From Limnothrix sp. CACIAM 69d (GTDB taxonomy: Bacteria; Cyanobacteriota; Cyanobacteriia; CACIAM-69d), in NCBI GenBank assembly GCA_001913845.2, contig MKGP02000041.1, positions 1 to 64,000 of the forward strand: a DNA stretch of 64,000 bases. Reading direction: 5' to 3'. Below are positions 25,546 through 33,486 of this stretch, piece by piece. How positions within the stretch are numbered: position 1 is the first letter of the stretch; each line of letters begins with the position of its first letter. A program made the translations under genes and the position numbers. The notes under the pieces are model-generated. The model ran no database searches and was not told the DNA's origin. It worked only from the letters and a program-made list of their open reading frames with translations.

Positions 25546-26200
25546 AGGTTGCTCCCTCCGTTGTTTTAATCCGCATCTTTTTCAAGTAGCGCCGATGCCG
25601 TAATTCCAGTTCCGCTGAGTATTCCTGAATCAGGGCAATTTGCCGCAGATAAAAGCCTCGGAACGTGTTAGCAAAAAACAGCGTGAACAACGCCACCACC
25701 AAACCAAACGCCGTAGAAATCAAGGCTTCACTAATCCCGGAAGTAACTGCGGTGGTCTTTGCGCCGCCCACATCACCCAAATTCAGGGAGCTAAAGGATT
25801 GAATTAGCCCCAACACCGTCCCCAACAATCCCAACAACGGCGACAGGGTAATGATCGTGTCAAAGATGTTGTTAAAGCGTTTTAAGACGGGAATTTCTGC
25901 CTGAGTTGCCCCATCGATCGCCAAGGCAATTTCATCGGGTTCAGCCTCTTCTAAGGAAGCCGCCGCCAGAAAAATTCGCCCTAGTGGTAAATCCACATTA
26001 CGTTTGAGTTTTTCAACTGCTAGCAATGGATCAAATTCATAGAGATCCAACACTTCTCGAATGGCTTTGGTTTGCCGTCGATTCACCCGAAACCAAAAAA
26101 CTACTCGCTCGATGATCAGAGCGATCGCCAACACTGAAAACAACGTGAGGGGAACCGCAACTGCTCCCGCTGCCACCAAAATTTCACCCAGTTTCTGCAT
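25526..26200 (-). CDS. exbB: ExbB/TolQ/MotA family proton channel
   Basis: This 224-residue inner membrane protein forms the ExbB pentamer that uses the proton gradient to drive TonB. It has three membrane segments: about residues 10-30, 105-130 and 150-175. The conserved stretch LSPLLGLLGTVLGLI and the pattern SEALISTAFGL are both typical of ExbB. ATG 26200 has GAAGGA close upstream; an alternative GTG at 26215 would add five residues. The gene is the first of the exbB-exbD-tonB cluster, and its upstream region has the 21-bp-spaced direct repeats described separately. Confidence 0.92.
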   Translation of the reverse strand: MQKLGEILVAAGAVAVPLTLFSVLAIALIIERVVFWFRVNRRQTKAIREVLDLYEFDPLLAVEKLKRNVDLPLGRIFLAAASLEEAEPDEIALAIDGATQAEIPVLKRFNNIFDTIITLSPLLGLLGTVLGLIQSFSSLNLGDVGGAKTTAVTSGISEALISTAFGLVVALFTLFFANTFRGFYLRQIALIQEYSAELELRHRRYLKKMRIKTTEGATYAQANH

Positions 26201-26768
26201 CGTTCCTTCACCCACCTTGTCAACAAATTGCTTGCGAATTTTGCAAAAAATGCCAATAAATGCTCATTTAGTGCTCATCAATGAATTGTTCATTCGCGGT
26301 TTTCAAGGAGATTTTTCAAAAATTTATTCTGAAATGTTCGTCAAACCAAAACAGCAATGAAAACAAAGAGTTCAAGTTTCTTTCTGGTTCTTGTTGGTTA
26401 CGGTGGCTGGAGGCAAATAGATCAAGCTTGAGGCTGCAGACATTTTTATTCTGAGCTGACGTTTCTACTGTTCAAGCGCCCTTGGTCATGGGTTTGCCAG
26501 CCATCAAATTTAAATCCACGAGCCACACCAATCTCTTCGCGCCAGCCTGCATGACGGTGGAGCGCCACCGCCGAACCTCTCAGTTGAGAACTACTTTCAA
26601 TTAATTGGCGAGATGATCTTACGGTGCTGCGACCTCAGAAGGGGGAACTAAAGTTTGCTGAAACGGAATTTTTCTTTGGCGAAACGGAATTTTTAGTGAA
26701 ATTGGGGCCAGGGGACGATCGCGCAGTAGTCCCTTGATCGCCCCTTGAGCCTCGGCTGGCCGTCAGTT
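26201..26768. other. Upstream region of the exb-ton cluster
   Basis: This AT-rich 568-base stretch lies between exbB and the AraC gene, both on the minus strand. I see no gene. It contains two direct repeats at 26660-26694 that may be regulator sites, and several TGCTCAT repeats near 26260. Confidence 0.5.
26660..26694. promoter_or_regulatory. Direct repeats spaced 21 bp, candidate AraC operator
   Basis: GAAACGGAATTTTT occurs at 26660-26673 and again, identical, at 26681-26694. The 21-bp period places both on the same face of DNA, as in many AraC-family sites. They lie just past the 3' end of the AraC gene and upstream of exbB. Confidence 0.45.
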
Positions 26769-27401
26769 TCAGCCTTGTCGCTGGAACGATCGGGGACTGA
26801 GGCCAAATTTTTTGCGAAATGCCGTACTGAAAGCGCAAAGGTTGGTGTAGCCCACTCGCCGGGCCACTTCCGTCACAGACCACTGGCGATCAAGCAACCA
26901 GCGGCGGGCTTGCTCCATTCGGTAATCGTGTAAATAGCCAAAGACGGTTTTGCCAAACACCTGCTTAAACTGGCGCTTCAGGGTGCAGTCATTTAGCCCC
27001 ACCTGTCGTGCCAAATCTGTCAAGGACGGGGGAGTCTGGAACCGTTGCAGCAAAATATCCCGCGCCTGATAGATCCGATCGAGGTCAGATCCCTTCAGGG
27101 GCAGCGAGCGATCGGCAATGGGTCGATCGGCTCCCCCTTGGTCTTCCACTTGAGCTAACCACAGGGTCAACAGTTCCACGAACTTACTTTCCAAATACAC
27201 CTGCCTCATCGCGCCGTGGTGGGGGCAATGGAGCATCTGTTGCAGCACCACTTGCATCGCAGGCGTGATTAGGGTCAATGGATCGGTGGAATCGGTGGAA
27301 TCTTGGAAATCGGGGGAATTTTGGGGATTGAAGGGGTGGGCCATCTGGCGGCTGGCTTGCCACAAGTCCCGCCAGTCACCGTCAGAGATGCCAGGAGCCA
27401 T
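26769..27401 (-). CDS. AraC-family regulator of iron uptake (PchR-like)
   Basis: This 210-residue protein carries an AraC DNA-binding domain over its last 100 residues. The first helix-turn-helix is in PSLTDLARQVGLNDCTLKRQFKQVFG and the second is in WSVTEVARRVGYTNLCAFSTAFRKKFGLSP (both quoted here only as positions 120-145 and 170-200 with key motifs ARQVG and ARRVGY). Such PchR-like proteins sit beside siderophore genes in many cyanobacteria and activate them when the siderophore is bound. The family is usually about 300 residues, so roughly 90 N-terminal residues are absent here. The remaining N-terminal part keeps the HCPHHGAMRQVYLESK segment. It heads the iron-uptake island. Confidence 0.85.
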   Translation of the reverse strand: MAPGISDGDWRDLWQASRQMAHPFNPQNSPDFQDSTDSTDPLTLITPAMQVVLQQMLHCPHHGAMRQVYLESKFVELLTLWLAQVEDQGGADRPIADRSLPLKGSDLDRIYQARDILLQRFQTPPSLTDLARQVGLNDCTLKRQFKQVFGKTVFGYLHDYRMEQARRWLLDRQWSVTEVARRVGYTNLCAFSTAFRKKFGLSPRSFQRQG

Positions 27402-27471
27402 GTCAGATAAGTGATTTTTGGTGAAATTTAGGAATGGAATTATTAGGAATTGCTAGCAGTTTCAAAAGTTG

Positions 27472-27488
27472 GCATTTATTTTAAATGC
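27472..27488. promoter_or_regulatory. Palindrome upstream of the AraC gene
   Basis: GCATTTA (27472-27478) and TAAATGC (27482-27488) form a perfect 7-bp inverted repeat with a 3-base centre, in AT-rich DNA about 70 bases before the AraC start. It could be a repressor site; it is not a clear Fur box. Confidence 0.3.
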
Positions 27489-27635
27489 AAATGACTTTCA
27501 AAAAGTATCGCAGTCAACCATCGGACGCACCCGATCGGGGGAGCAGGCTTGCTGAAGAAGGATGGGAAAGGCCGCAGAACGGCCGGAAATTGGAGCGATC
27601 GAGCAGTTCTGGATTTGCGTTGGGTTAGCCCTGGG

Positions 27636-29420
27636 TTAACTCTGGGTCAACAGGTGGTTGACGGCCGTTTGGAAGCGATCGAACGGAATCCAAATCCCAT
27701 CAGCCCCGGGATCCGAGAAGCGATAGTTCAAAATCGCCTCCGGATCGGGATAGTGATCCAGGGGCTCACCCACCAGGTGATAGTGCGCGAGGCCAATCAG
27801 GTCGGCAATTTCCCAAAAGTAGCTGGGCACATAGCGCGGCGAAAACAGTTCCAGGACGATCGTGCCCGGTTGGCAAAAAACCAGATTGGTGAGGCCGGCT
27901 CCGTGGGGCGCAATCACCACCTTGGCTTGGGCCAAAAGGGAAACCTGTTGGGCAAAGGACAGACTTTCCAGCAGCACAATTTTGAACCCATGCTGACGCA
28001 CCAGCCAATCACTGAGTTGGCGATCGTCCACGACGCGGCGATATTTGGCCCAATCACGACTGATATAGAGCCGATCGCGCGGGGCCATGGATTGGATAAT
28101 GGCGGGTCGCAAAAACAGTTGCCGCAGGGTGTCGCAAATCCAGGGCGTGGCGCGATCGACCCGCGAGGGCACCACCAACCGATCGGCCACAATATGGCGA
28201 TCGTCTGGATTGCTAATGATCAGCTTTTGGGGCGAAATGCCCAACAGTTCGAGGGTTTCCACTTGGTAGCGATATTCCTGCTCATTCACCGCCACATAGT
28301 CAAACTGATCCAACGTCCAGCCCGCATCGGCCAACAACCGCAACCGCGACAGGAGATTTAGCAACCAGTGACAAAACATTGACCCCCCCGCCACCGACAA
28401 CAGGGCGACGGTTCCCGCAACCCGACGCGGCGGCGGCAATTGCTCCGACAGGGCCACCAACTCCACGCTCCCGAGGGAGAGTTCCTGAACCAATGCGCCC
28501 GTTTCGGTAAAAATGGCGCTGGTGTAATGATCCGTCCAGGCCCGGCCCTGGGGCAGGGTGACCACAAAGGTGGGATCGACTTCGTATTCAGTGGCGCAAA
28601 GGTCGGGATGGGGCGGCTCTCCGAGGGGCGATCGAGAGGCCTTGAGCTGCACCCGATCGGCCGGGTCGATCGGGCAATAGTCCAAGGTGGCGGCGGGCAA
28701 TTCCGGGGGAACTTGCTGGCGATCGGCTAACACCAGGGAGCGCGGAACCCACTTACGCCCACAGGACAGGGCATCCTCAAAACGGCCCGCCCGTTGGAGC
28801 AACCGAAACAAGTGATCGTAGGGTCGGCGGTAGGTGGGATTGCGGTACAGGGCCTGAAGATAGGCGGCCAGGGCCCGATCGACCCGCTCCGGTTCCAAGG
28901 CCGGGTCGGGACAGTCTCGCCACCAATCACCCAAAGCCGTCCAAGTGGTCGGTGCGTCTGGATTGAGGGCGATCGCCTCCTCCAAGGCCATGCGGGCCCC
29001 CAACCAACAGTCCTGATCGCGCAGCCACAGGGCCAGTTGGTGATGGGCGTGGGCCTGCTGCTCGATCGCGCAGGTGGGCAGCAGATGATATTCCTGGTAG
29101 GCCAAGTCCGCATCGTCCCAACCGGCACAGAGGGCCTGATGCAAAAACGCCCACAGGGCCGGCACTCGTCGCCCCAACCTTGCCAGTGCTGCCCCCAACT
29201 GGCCATAACACACCGCTGCTTCTGGCCCGATCGGTTGCTGGCGCAGGGCCGATCGCAACTCAGCCAACCTGGCCAGGGCCGTTGGCTGCGGATCAAGACC
29301 GGCCAAAGACGGGGAAGCTGGGAGTTGGGAAGGCGACAAGCTCAAAATCAAAACCCTCGATCGCGCGATCGGCTGTGGGGAATGCCCATTCACCCAAACC
29401 ATGCCCCAGGGCCGACTCAT
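27636..29420 (-). CDS. TPR-linked GT61-type glycosyltransferase
   Basis: This protein of about 594 residues has a helical, TPR-like N-terminal half with units such as ALARLGRRVPALWAF and MALEEAIALNPDAPTTWTAL. The C-terminal half is a DUF563/GT61-type glycosyltransferase. The latter shows HWLLNLLSRLRLL, a LYISR strand, and the family hallmark VIAPHGAGLTNLVF followed by LELFSP. It probably transfers a sugar in polysaccharide or glycoprotein synthesis at the cytoplasmic side. The start is uncertain: ATG 29420 has AGGA 11 bases upstream, while a GTG at 29486 would add 22 residues. No other polysaccharide gene is next to it. Confidence 0.82.
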   Translation of the reverse strand: MSRPWGMVWVNGHSPQPIARSRVLILSLSPSQLPASPSLAGLDPQPTALARLAELRSALRQQPIGPEAAVCYGQLGAALARLGRRVPALWAFLHQALCAGWDDADLAYQEYHLLPTCAIEQQAHAHHQLALWLRDQDCWLGARMALEEAIALNPDAPTTWTALGDWWRDCPDPALEPERVDRALAAYLQALYRNPTYRRPYDHLFRLLQRAGRFEDALSCGRKWVPRSLVLADRQQVPPELPAATLDYCPIDPADRVQLKASRSPLGEPPHPDLCATEYEVDPTFVVTLPQGRAWTDHYTSAIFTETGALVQELSLGSVELVALSEQLPPPRRVAGTVALLSVAGGSMFCHWLLNLLSRLRLLADAGWTLDQFDYVAVNEQEYRYQVETLELLGISPQKLIISNPDDRHIVADRLVVPSRVDRATPWICDTLRQLFLRPAIIQSMAPRDRLYISRDWAKYRRVVDDRQLSDWLVRQHGFKIVLLESLSFAQQVSLLAQAKVVIAPHGAGLTNLVFCQPGTIVLELFSPRYVPSYFWEIADLIGLAHYHLVGEPLDHYPDPEAILNYRFSDPGADGIWIPFDRFQTAVNHLLTQS

Positions 29421-29687
29421 GCCTTGGGCATTCCTGACGGGTTGCTTCAGCGCATATTTCCGCTTCAAGACCGAGGATATGGGCACATCACCGAAACGAT
29501 GGGCACATCATCCAAGGCGTGAGTCAAGAAACCGGCTTGGGCCTATCCATTGGCTACAAGTCTATTGGCTACAAGATTATGCAGGAAAAACTATGCAGGA
29601 AAAACACAGCGGTCGTCGCCGCGATCGAACCCCGTTAGGATTTTGCAGCATTCAAAGCATCTAATCCCCAGCGCCCAATTTTCAGCG

Positions 29688-29867
29688 CTAATCCTCGCTC
29701 AGACACCAAACCAAAAAAGCCAATCCCCCAAAAGCCGCCAACCAACCGGGCAACGGCAACACCCACCCCACCCAGCCGCGCACAACAGCCACAAAAGCCC
29801 CCACCACAGTCCAGTCCAAGAACAGCAGCAGGGCCACCGCCCCGATCGCCCCCAAAATTAACGGCAT
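29688..29867 (-). CDS. Small membrane protein, 59 residues
   Basis: A short gene starts at ATG 29867 with GGAG 7 bases upstream and stops at TAG 29690-29688. The product begins MPLILGAIGAVALLLF and has two hydrophobic stretches (about 3-30 and 38-55) separated by a short RGWVG turn, ending in an acidic SED. This looks like a two-helix membrane protein. I recognise no family. Codon use and GC agree with the neighbours. The alternative minus-strand frame over the same bases (29635-29961) is glycine-rich and unconvincing. Confidence 0.55.
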   Translation of the reverse strand: MPLILGAIGAVALLLFLDWTVVGAFVAVVRGWVGWVLPLPGWLAAFGGLAFLVWCLSED

Positions 29868-29988
29868 CGTCGTCTCCGTGGAACTGCCACAGTCGGATCA
29901 AAAATAGGTCGAAACGGCGGGCCAAGGTCGCACCGCTGAGAATAGGTTGAATAGTACCCATTCAGCTTGCGACTGGAGACCTTGAACC

Positions 29989-30456
29989 GTGAAACCTGCC
30001 CTGATTTTGACCTTAGGTTGTGCCATGGTGAGCTGCTGGGCCACCCGCACGATCGCCCAAACTTCCATTGATGGGGACTTGACCCTTTCCAACGGCAACC
30101 CCAAAGGGTCTCTCACCGGCACGGCGATCGGCTCCCATGACTTGCCCTCCGCTGTCCTGGGGCGATCGGCCGACCAAGCGGGCCACGATTGTCTTGGCTT
30201 CAGCTCCCTGAGTCCCAATCACCGCCTGACCCTGCAAACCCCGATCGCCAACTTGACCCTCAGCGTCAACAGCGGCCAAGACGACACCACCTTGGCCGTG
30301 CGCGGCCCCAACGGACTGCTCCTCTGTGGCGATGACACCGTGGGCACGGCTTCCGCCCAAGTGACCGCCCCCCAGTGGCCCGCTGGCATCTACGAGGTTT
30401 GGGTTGGAACCTTCAAGCCCGGAATGCGCAGCCCCTACCGGTTAACGGCAGAGTGA
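29989..30456 (+). CDS. Secreted protein with PPC-like beta domain
   Basis: This 155-residue protein has a Sec signal peptide (about residues 1-24, ending IAQT). The rest is predicted beta-rich and resembles the bacterial pre-peptidase C-terminal (PPC) domain, with hydrophobic alternation in NLTLSVNS and TLAVRGPNGLLLCGDD and an ending of the form GIYEVWVGTF. Two Cys, in HDCLGF and LLCGDD, could form a disulfide. The start is GTG 29989 with GGAG 11 bases upstream. It should be periplasmic or exported; the function is unknown. It stands alone, between divergent small genes and metG. Confidence 0.72.
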   Translation: MKPALILTLGCAMVSCWATRTIAQTSIDGDLTLSNGNPKGSLTGTAIGSHDLPSAVLGRSADQAGHDCLGFSSLSPNHRLTLQTPIANLTLSVNSGQDDTTLAVRGPNGLLLCGDDTVGTASAQVTAPQWPAGIYEVWVGTFKPGMRSPYRLTAE

Positions 30457-30764
30457 GTGCAGTTTTAGGGCATTTCTGGTTTAGGGCATTTCTGGGGCAT
30501 CTTCCGCGCAAATCTGCACAAATCTATGGAAACCCCGATCGTTCTCTCCGCTTTTCCCCCTCATCGCCTAGGGTAAAGCTGGCCCCAGTCCCCCAGTTCG
30601 GTTAAATTGAAGCCCAAAATTGGATCCAAAATTCCTTCAACTCTCCCAGACTCCCGCCCCGTACTCCATAGACGGCAAGCTCGGTTCGGCCGTATTCTAA
30701 GAAGCTGTGAAAAAATACTCAGTTTTTCCGCTTAACAAATCCCCCTAATCTCGTCTGTCGATCC
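30457..30764. other. Intergenic region before metG
   Basis: No gene or tRNA is visible. A tandem repeat of TTAGGGCATTTCTGG (two copies) lies at about 30471-30504. The rest should hold the metG promoter, which I could not pin down. Confidence 0.5.
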
Positions 30765-32378
30765 ATGGTTGTCACCGAAGATTTGACCAGTTCCCCGCCT
30801 CCCTTGCAACCGTCCCCCTTCACGATCACAACCCCCCTCTATTACGTCAACGCATTACCCCACATCGGTAGTGCCTACACCACGATGGCGGTGGATGCGG
30901 TGGGCCGTTTTTATCGGTTACAGGGACACCCGGTGCTAATGATTACCGGCACCGATGAGCATGGCCAAAAAATCGAACGGACAGCCCAGGAACGCAACAA
31001 AAACCCTCAGGAACACTGTGATGAAATTGTCCAGGGTTTCGCCGATCTCTGGCAAAAACTGAATATCCGTTACGATCGCTTCATTCGGACAACGGACGAG
31101 CGGCATCGCGCCATTGTGGTGGAATTTTTTGAGCGCGTTTGGGCTGCGGGGGACATTTATTCTGGAAAGCAACAGGGGTGGTACTGCGTTTCCTGCGAAG
31201 AGTTTAAGGAAGAACGGGAGCTAACGGAGGATCATCATTGCCTGGTGCATCCCAACAAGCAGGCTGAGTGGCGCGATGAGGAAAATTATTTTTTCCGGCT
31301 CTCCAAATATCAAGCGACCCTTCAGCAATTTTATGGAGACCATCCGGAGTTTATTCAACCGGAAAGTCGCCGCAATGAGGTGTTGGCATTTGTGGAACGG
31401 GGGCTGCAAGATTTCTCCATTTCACGGGTCAATATCGATTGGGGATTCGCGCTGCCCAATGATCCCAAGCACACGCTTTATGTCTGGTTTGATGCGCTGT
31501 TGGGCTACGTGACGGCACTGTTAGAACCCGGTGAAGCCCCGACGCTAGAGAATGCCCTGAAGCATTGGTGGCCGATCAGCACCCATGTGATTGGTAAGGA
31601 TATCCTGAGGTTTCATGCCATTTATTGGCCAGCAATGTTAATGTCGGCTGGGTTACCGATTCCCCAACGGTTGTTTGGTCATGGCTTCTTAACGAAAGAT
31701 GGCCAAAAGATGGGCAAAACGCTGGGGAATACGATCGATCCGGTGGCATTGATCGATCGTTATGGGAGCGACGCGGTTCGTTACTACTTCCTCAAGGAAA
31801 TTGAGTTTGGCCGCGATGGGGACTTCAATGAAACGCGGTTTATTAATATCGTGAATGCGGACTTGGCGAATGATTTGGGAAATTTGCTGAACCGAACCCT
31901 CAAGATGGCCCACAAGTATTGCGAGGGTCGGGTGCCGTCAGTGACGGTGGCGGAAACGGATCCGTTGCGCCAATTGGGCACGACGTTGGGCGATCGGGCC
32001 GGGCGGGCCTATCGGGCCATGGCGCTGCACGAAGCTTGTCAGTCGGTGCTGGTGTTGGCGCAAACGGGCAACAAGTACTTAGACGAGCAGGCTCCTTGGA
32101 CGAAGTTCAAACAGGGCGATCGGGCGGCTGTGGAAGCAATCCTGTATGCGGTGTTGGAGTCGGTGCGGTTGGCGGCCTACTGGCTGTCCCCGATCGTGCC
32201 TCAACTGAGCAGCCGGATTTATGGCCAATTGGGGTTTGCAGTGGATTTCGATCGCGTGAATGCGGATCCGTCCCTGCGGGAGCAATTAGGGGGGCATGGC
32301 CATTGGGGTGGCCTACCGACAGGGCAAGGGCTGGCGGAACCGCAACCCGTGTTCCAAAAGCTGGAAATGCCGCAGTAA
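30765..32378 (+). CDS. metG: Methionyl-tRNA synthetase
   Basis: This 537-residue enzyme charges tRNA-Met in the cytosol. The class I HIGH motif is HIGS in ALPHIGSAYT (about residues 27-36). The KMSKS loop reads KMGKTLGNTIDP (about 311-322). The connective peptide has a zinc-type pattern with CVSCEEF and a second His/Cys pair. The C-terminal anticodon-binding helices are present, and the extra C-terminal tRNA-binding domain of some bacteria is absent. The start ATG 30765 fits the family. It appears to be a single-gene unit and precedes a LabA-like gene by 205 bases. Confidence 0.96.
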   Translation: MVVTEDLTSSPPPLQPSPFTITTPLYYVNALPHIGSAYTTMAVDAVGRFYRLQGHPVLMITGTDEHGQKIERTAQERNKNPQEHCDEIVQGFADLWQKLNIRYDRFIRTTDERHRAIVVEFFERVWAAGDIYSGKQQGWYCVSCEEFKEERELTEDHHCLVHPNKQAEWRDEENYFFRLSKYQATLQQFYGDHPEFIQPESRRNEVLAFVERGLQDFSISRVNIDWGFALPNDPKHTLYVWFDALLGYVTALLEPGEAPTLENALKHWWPISTHVIGKDILRFHAIYWPAMLMSAGLPIPQRLFGHGFLTKDGQKMGKTLGNTIDPVALIDRYGSDAVRYYFLKEIEFGRDGDFNETRFINIVNADLANDLGNLLNRTLKMAHKYCEGRVPSVTVAETDPLRQLGTTLGDRAGRAYRAMALHEACQSVLVLAQTGNKYLDEQAPWTKFKQGDRAAVEAILYAVLESVRLAAYWLSPIVPQLSSRIYGQLGFAVDFDRVNADPSLREQLGGHGHWGGLPTGQGLAEPQPVFQKLEMPQ

Positions 32379-32403
32379 CTTGCGAGCACCGATTGCACTG
32401 GAA

Positions 32404-32431
32404 TTGACCACCGGAGCGATCGGGTTATCGT
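32404..32431 (+). promoter_or_regulatory. Candidate promoter of the LabA-like gene
   Basis: TTGACC (32404-32409), a 16-base spacer and TATCGT (32426-32431) lie about 150 bases before the start codon. Confidence 0.4.
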
Positions 32432-32583
32432 GAAGGGAGTTGCTAGAACTCTCCTGAAAAGTCCCGAGCTTTTGATGATCTTTTTCTTTCTTTTTGCTCT
32501 TTAAGAACCTTTGAAACCTTTTTCGATGGGCTGGCGATCGAGCGGGTTCCATCTCCTTCTTTAAACGACGAGGCATAACAATC

Positions 32584-33183
32584 ATGAATAACAACATGGA
32601 GCGAGATCCGATCTTTACGCCAGAGCAAGTTCTGGAAAATCGAGGGCGGGTGGCCATCTTTATTGATGGATCGAATTTGTTCTATGCAGCGCTGCAATTG
32701 GGCATCGAAATCGACTACACCAAACTGCTTTGCCGCCTAACCGCCGGATCGCGGCTGTTGCGATCGTTCTTTTACACCGGGGTCGATCGCACCAATGAAA
32801 AGCAACAGGGCTTTTTGTTGTGGATGCGGCGTAATGGTTATCGGGTGGTGGCCAAGGACTTGGTGCAGCTCCCCGATGGGTCTAAAAAGGCCAACCTCGA
32901 TGTGGAAATCGCCGTGGACATGATGGCGCTGGTGGGTTCCTATGACACGGCCATTTTGGTCAGTGGCGATGGGGATTTAGCCTATGCGGTGGATGCGGTG
33001 AGCTATCGCGGGGCCCGGGTGGAAGTGGTCAGCTTGCGATCGATGACCAGCGACAATTTGATCAACGTGGCCGATCGTTATATTGATTTGGATGCGATCA
33101 AGGACGACATCAAAAAAAGCCCCCGCCAAGGCTACACCTACCATCCCTTACCCCATGCGGATGAAGAGCGCTTAGAAAGCTAA
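32584..33183 (+). CDS. LabA/NYN-domain protein (DUF88)
   Basis: This 199-residue protein is a PIN-like NYN domain of the LabA family. In Synechococcus LabA acts in negative feedback of circadian output; other NYN proteins are RNases. Acidic residues of the metal site are visible in AIFIDGSNLFYAA (about 22-34), in DVEIAVDMMALV (about 102-113) and in LVSGDGDLAYAV (about 121-132). The C-terminus continues VVSLRSMTSDNLINVADRYI, as in close relatives. Paralogues of LabA exist in cyanobacteria, so I do not give the symbol. Confidence 0.85.
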   Translation: MNNNMERDPIFTPEQVLENRGRVAIFIDGSNLFYAALQLGIEIDYTKLLCRLTAGSRLLRSFFYTGVDRTNEKQQGFLLWMRRNGYRVVAKDLVQLPDGSKKANLDVEIAVDMMALVGSYDTAILVSGDGDLAYAVDAVSYRGARVEVVSLRSMTSDNLINVADRYIDLDAIKDDIKKSPRQGYTYHPLPHADEERLES

Positions 33184-33486
33184 GCTTGCGCCCCGTTGCA
33201 GCCCTCGGTTGCGGTGCGCATGGCAGCCCACTGGGGCCCAGTCCCGCAAGAAACGAACCTTGGCAATCCCGTCCCTGCCCGTTCGCCTTTAGAATTGCGG
33301 TTGACGATCGCGGTTTTTCGATCCCCAGCGATCGCCCATGGGCTAGCCCCCCTCGGCCACGATCGAGCCGAATTCAACCCCAACGAATTCAGCCGGATCC
33401 AACCCAGAATCCAACCCAGAATCCAACCCAGAACCCAACCTAGGGGCCAACCCAGGATCAGACTCAGGATCAACCGCTGCTGCCCT
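33184..33486. other. Intergenic region with 12-bp repeats
   Basis: Six degenerate units of AACCCAGAATCC lie at 33401-33472, directly before the lipoprotein gene. The frame of that gene stays open through them and would encode repeated QPRI. I regard the region as untranslated because the lipoprotein signal starts at 33487. Confidence 0.5.
33401..33472. repeat. 12-bp tandem repeat, six degenerate units
   Basis: The first two units are identical (AACCCAGAATCC) and later ones drift to AACCTAGGGGCC and GACTCAGGATCA. Confidence 0.75.
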
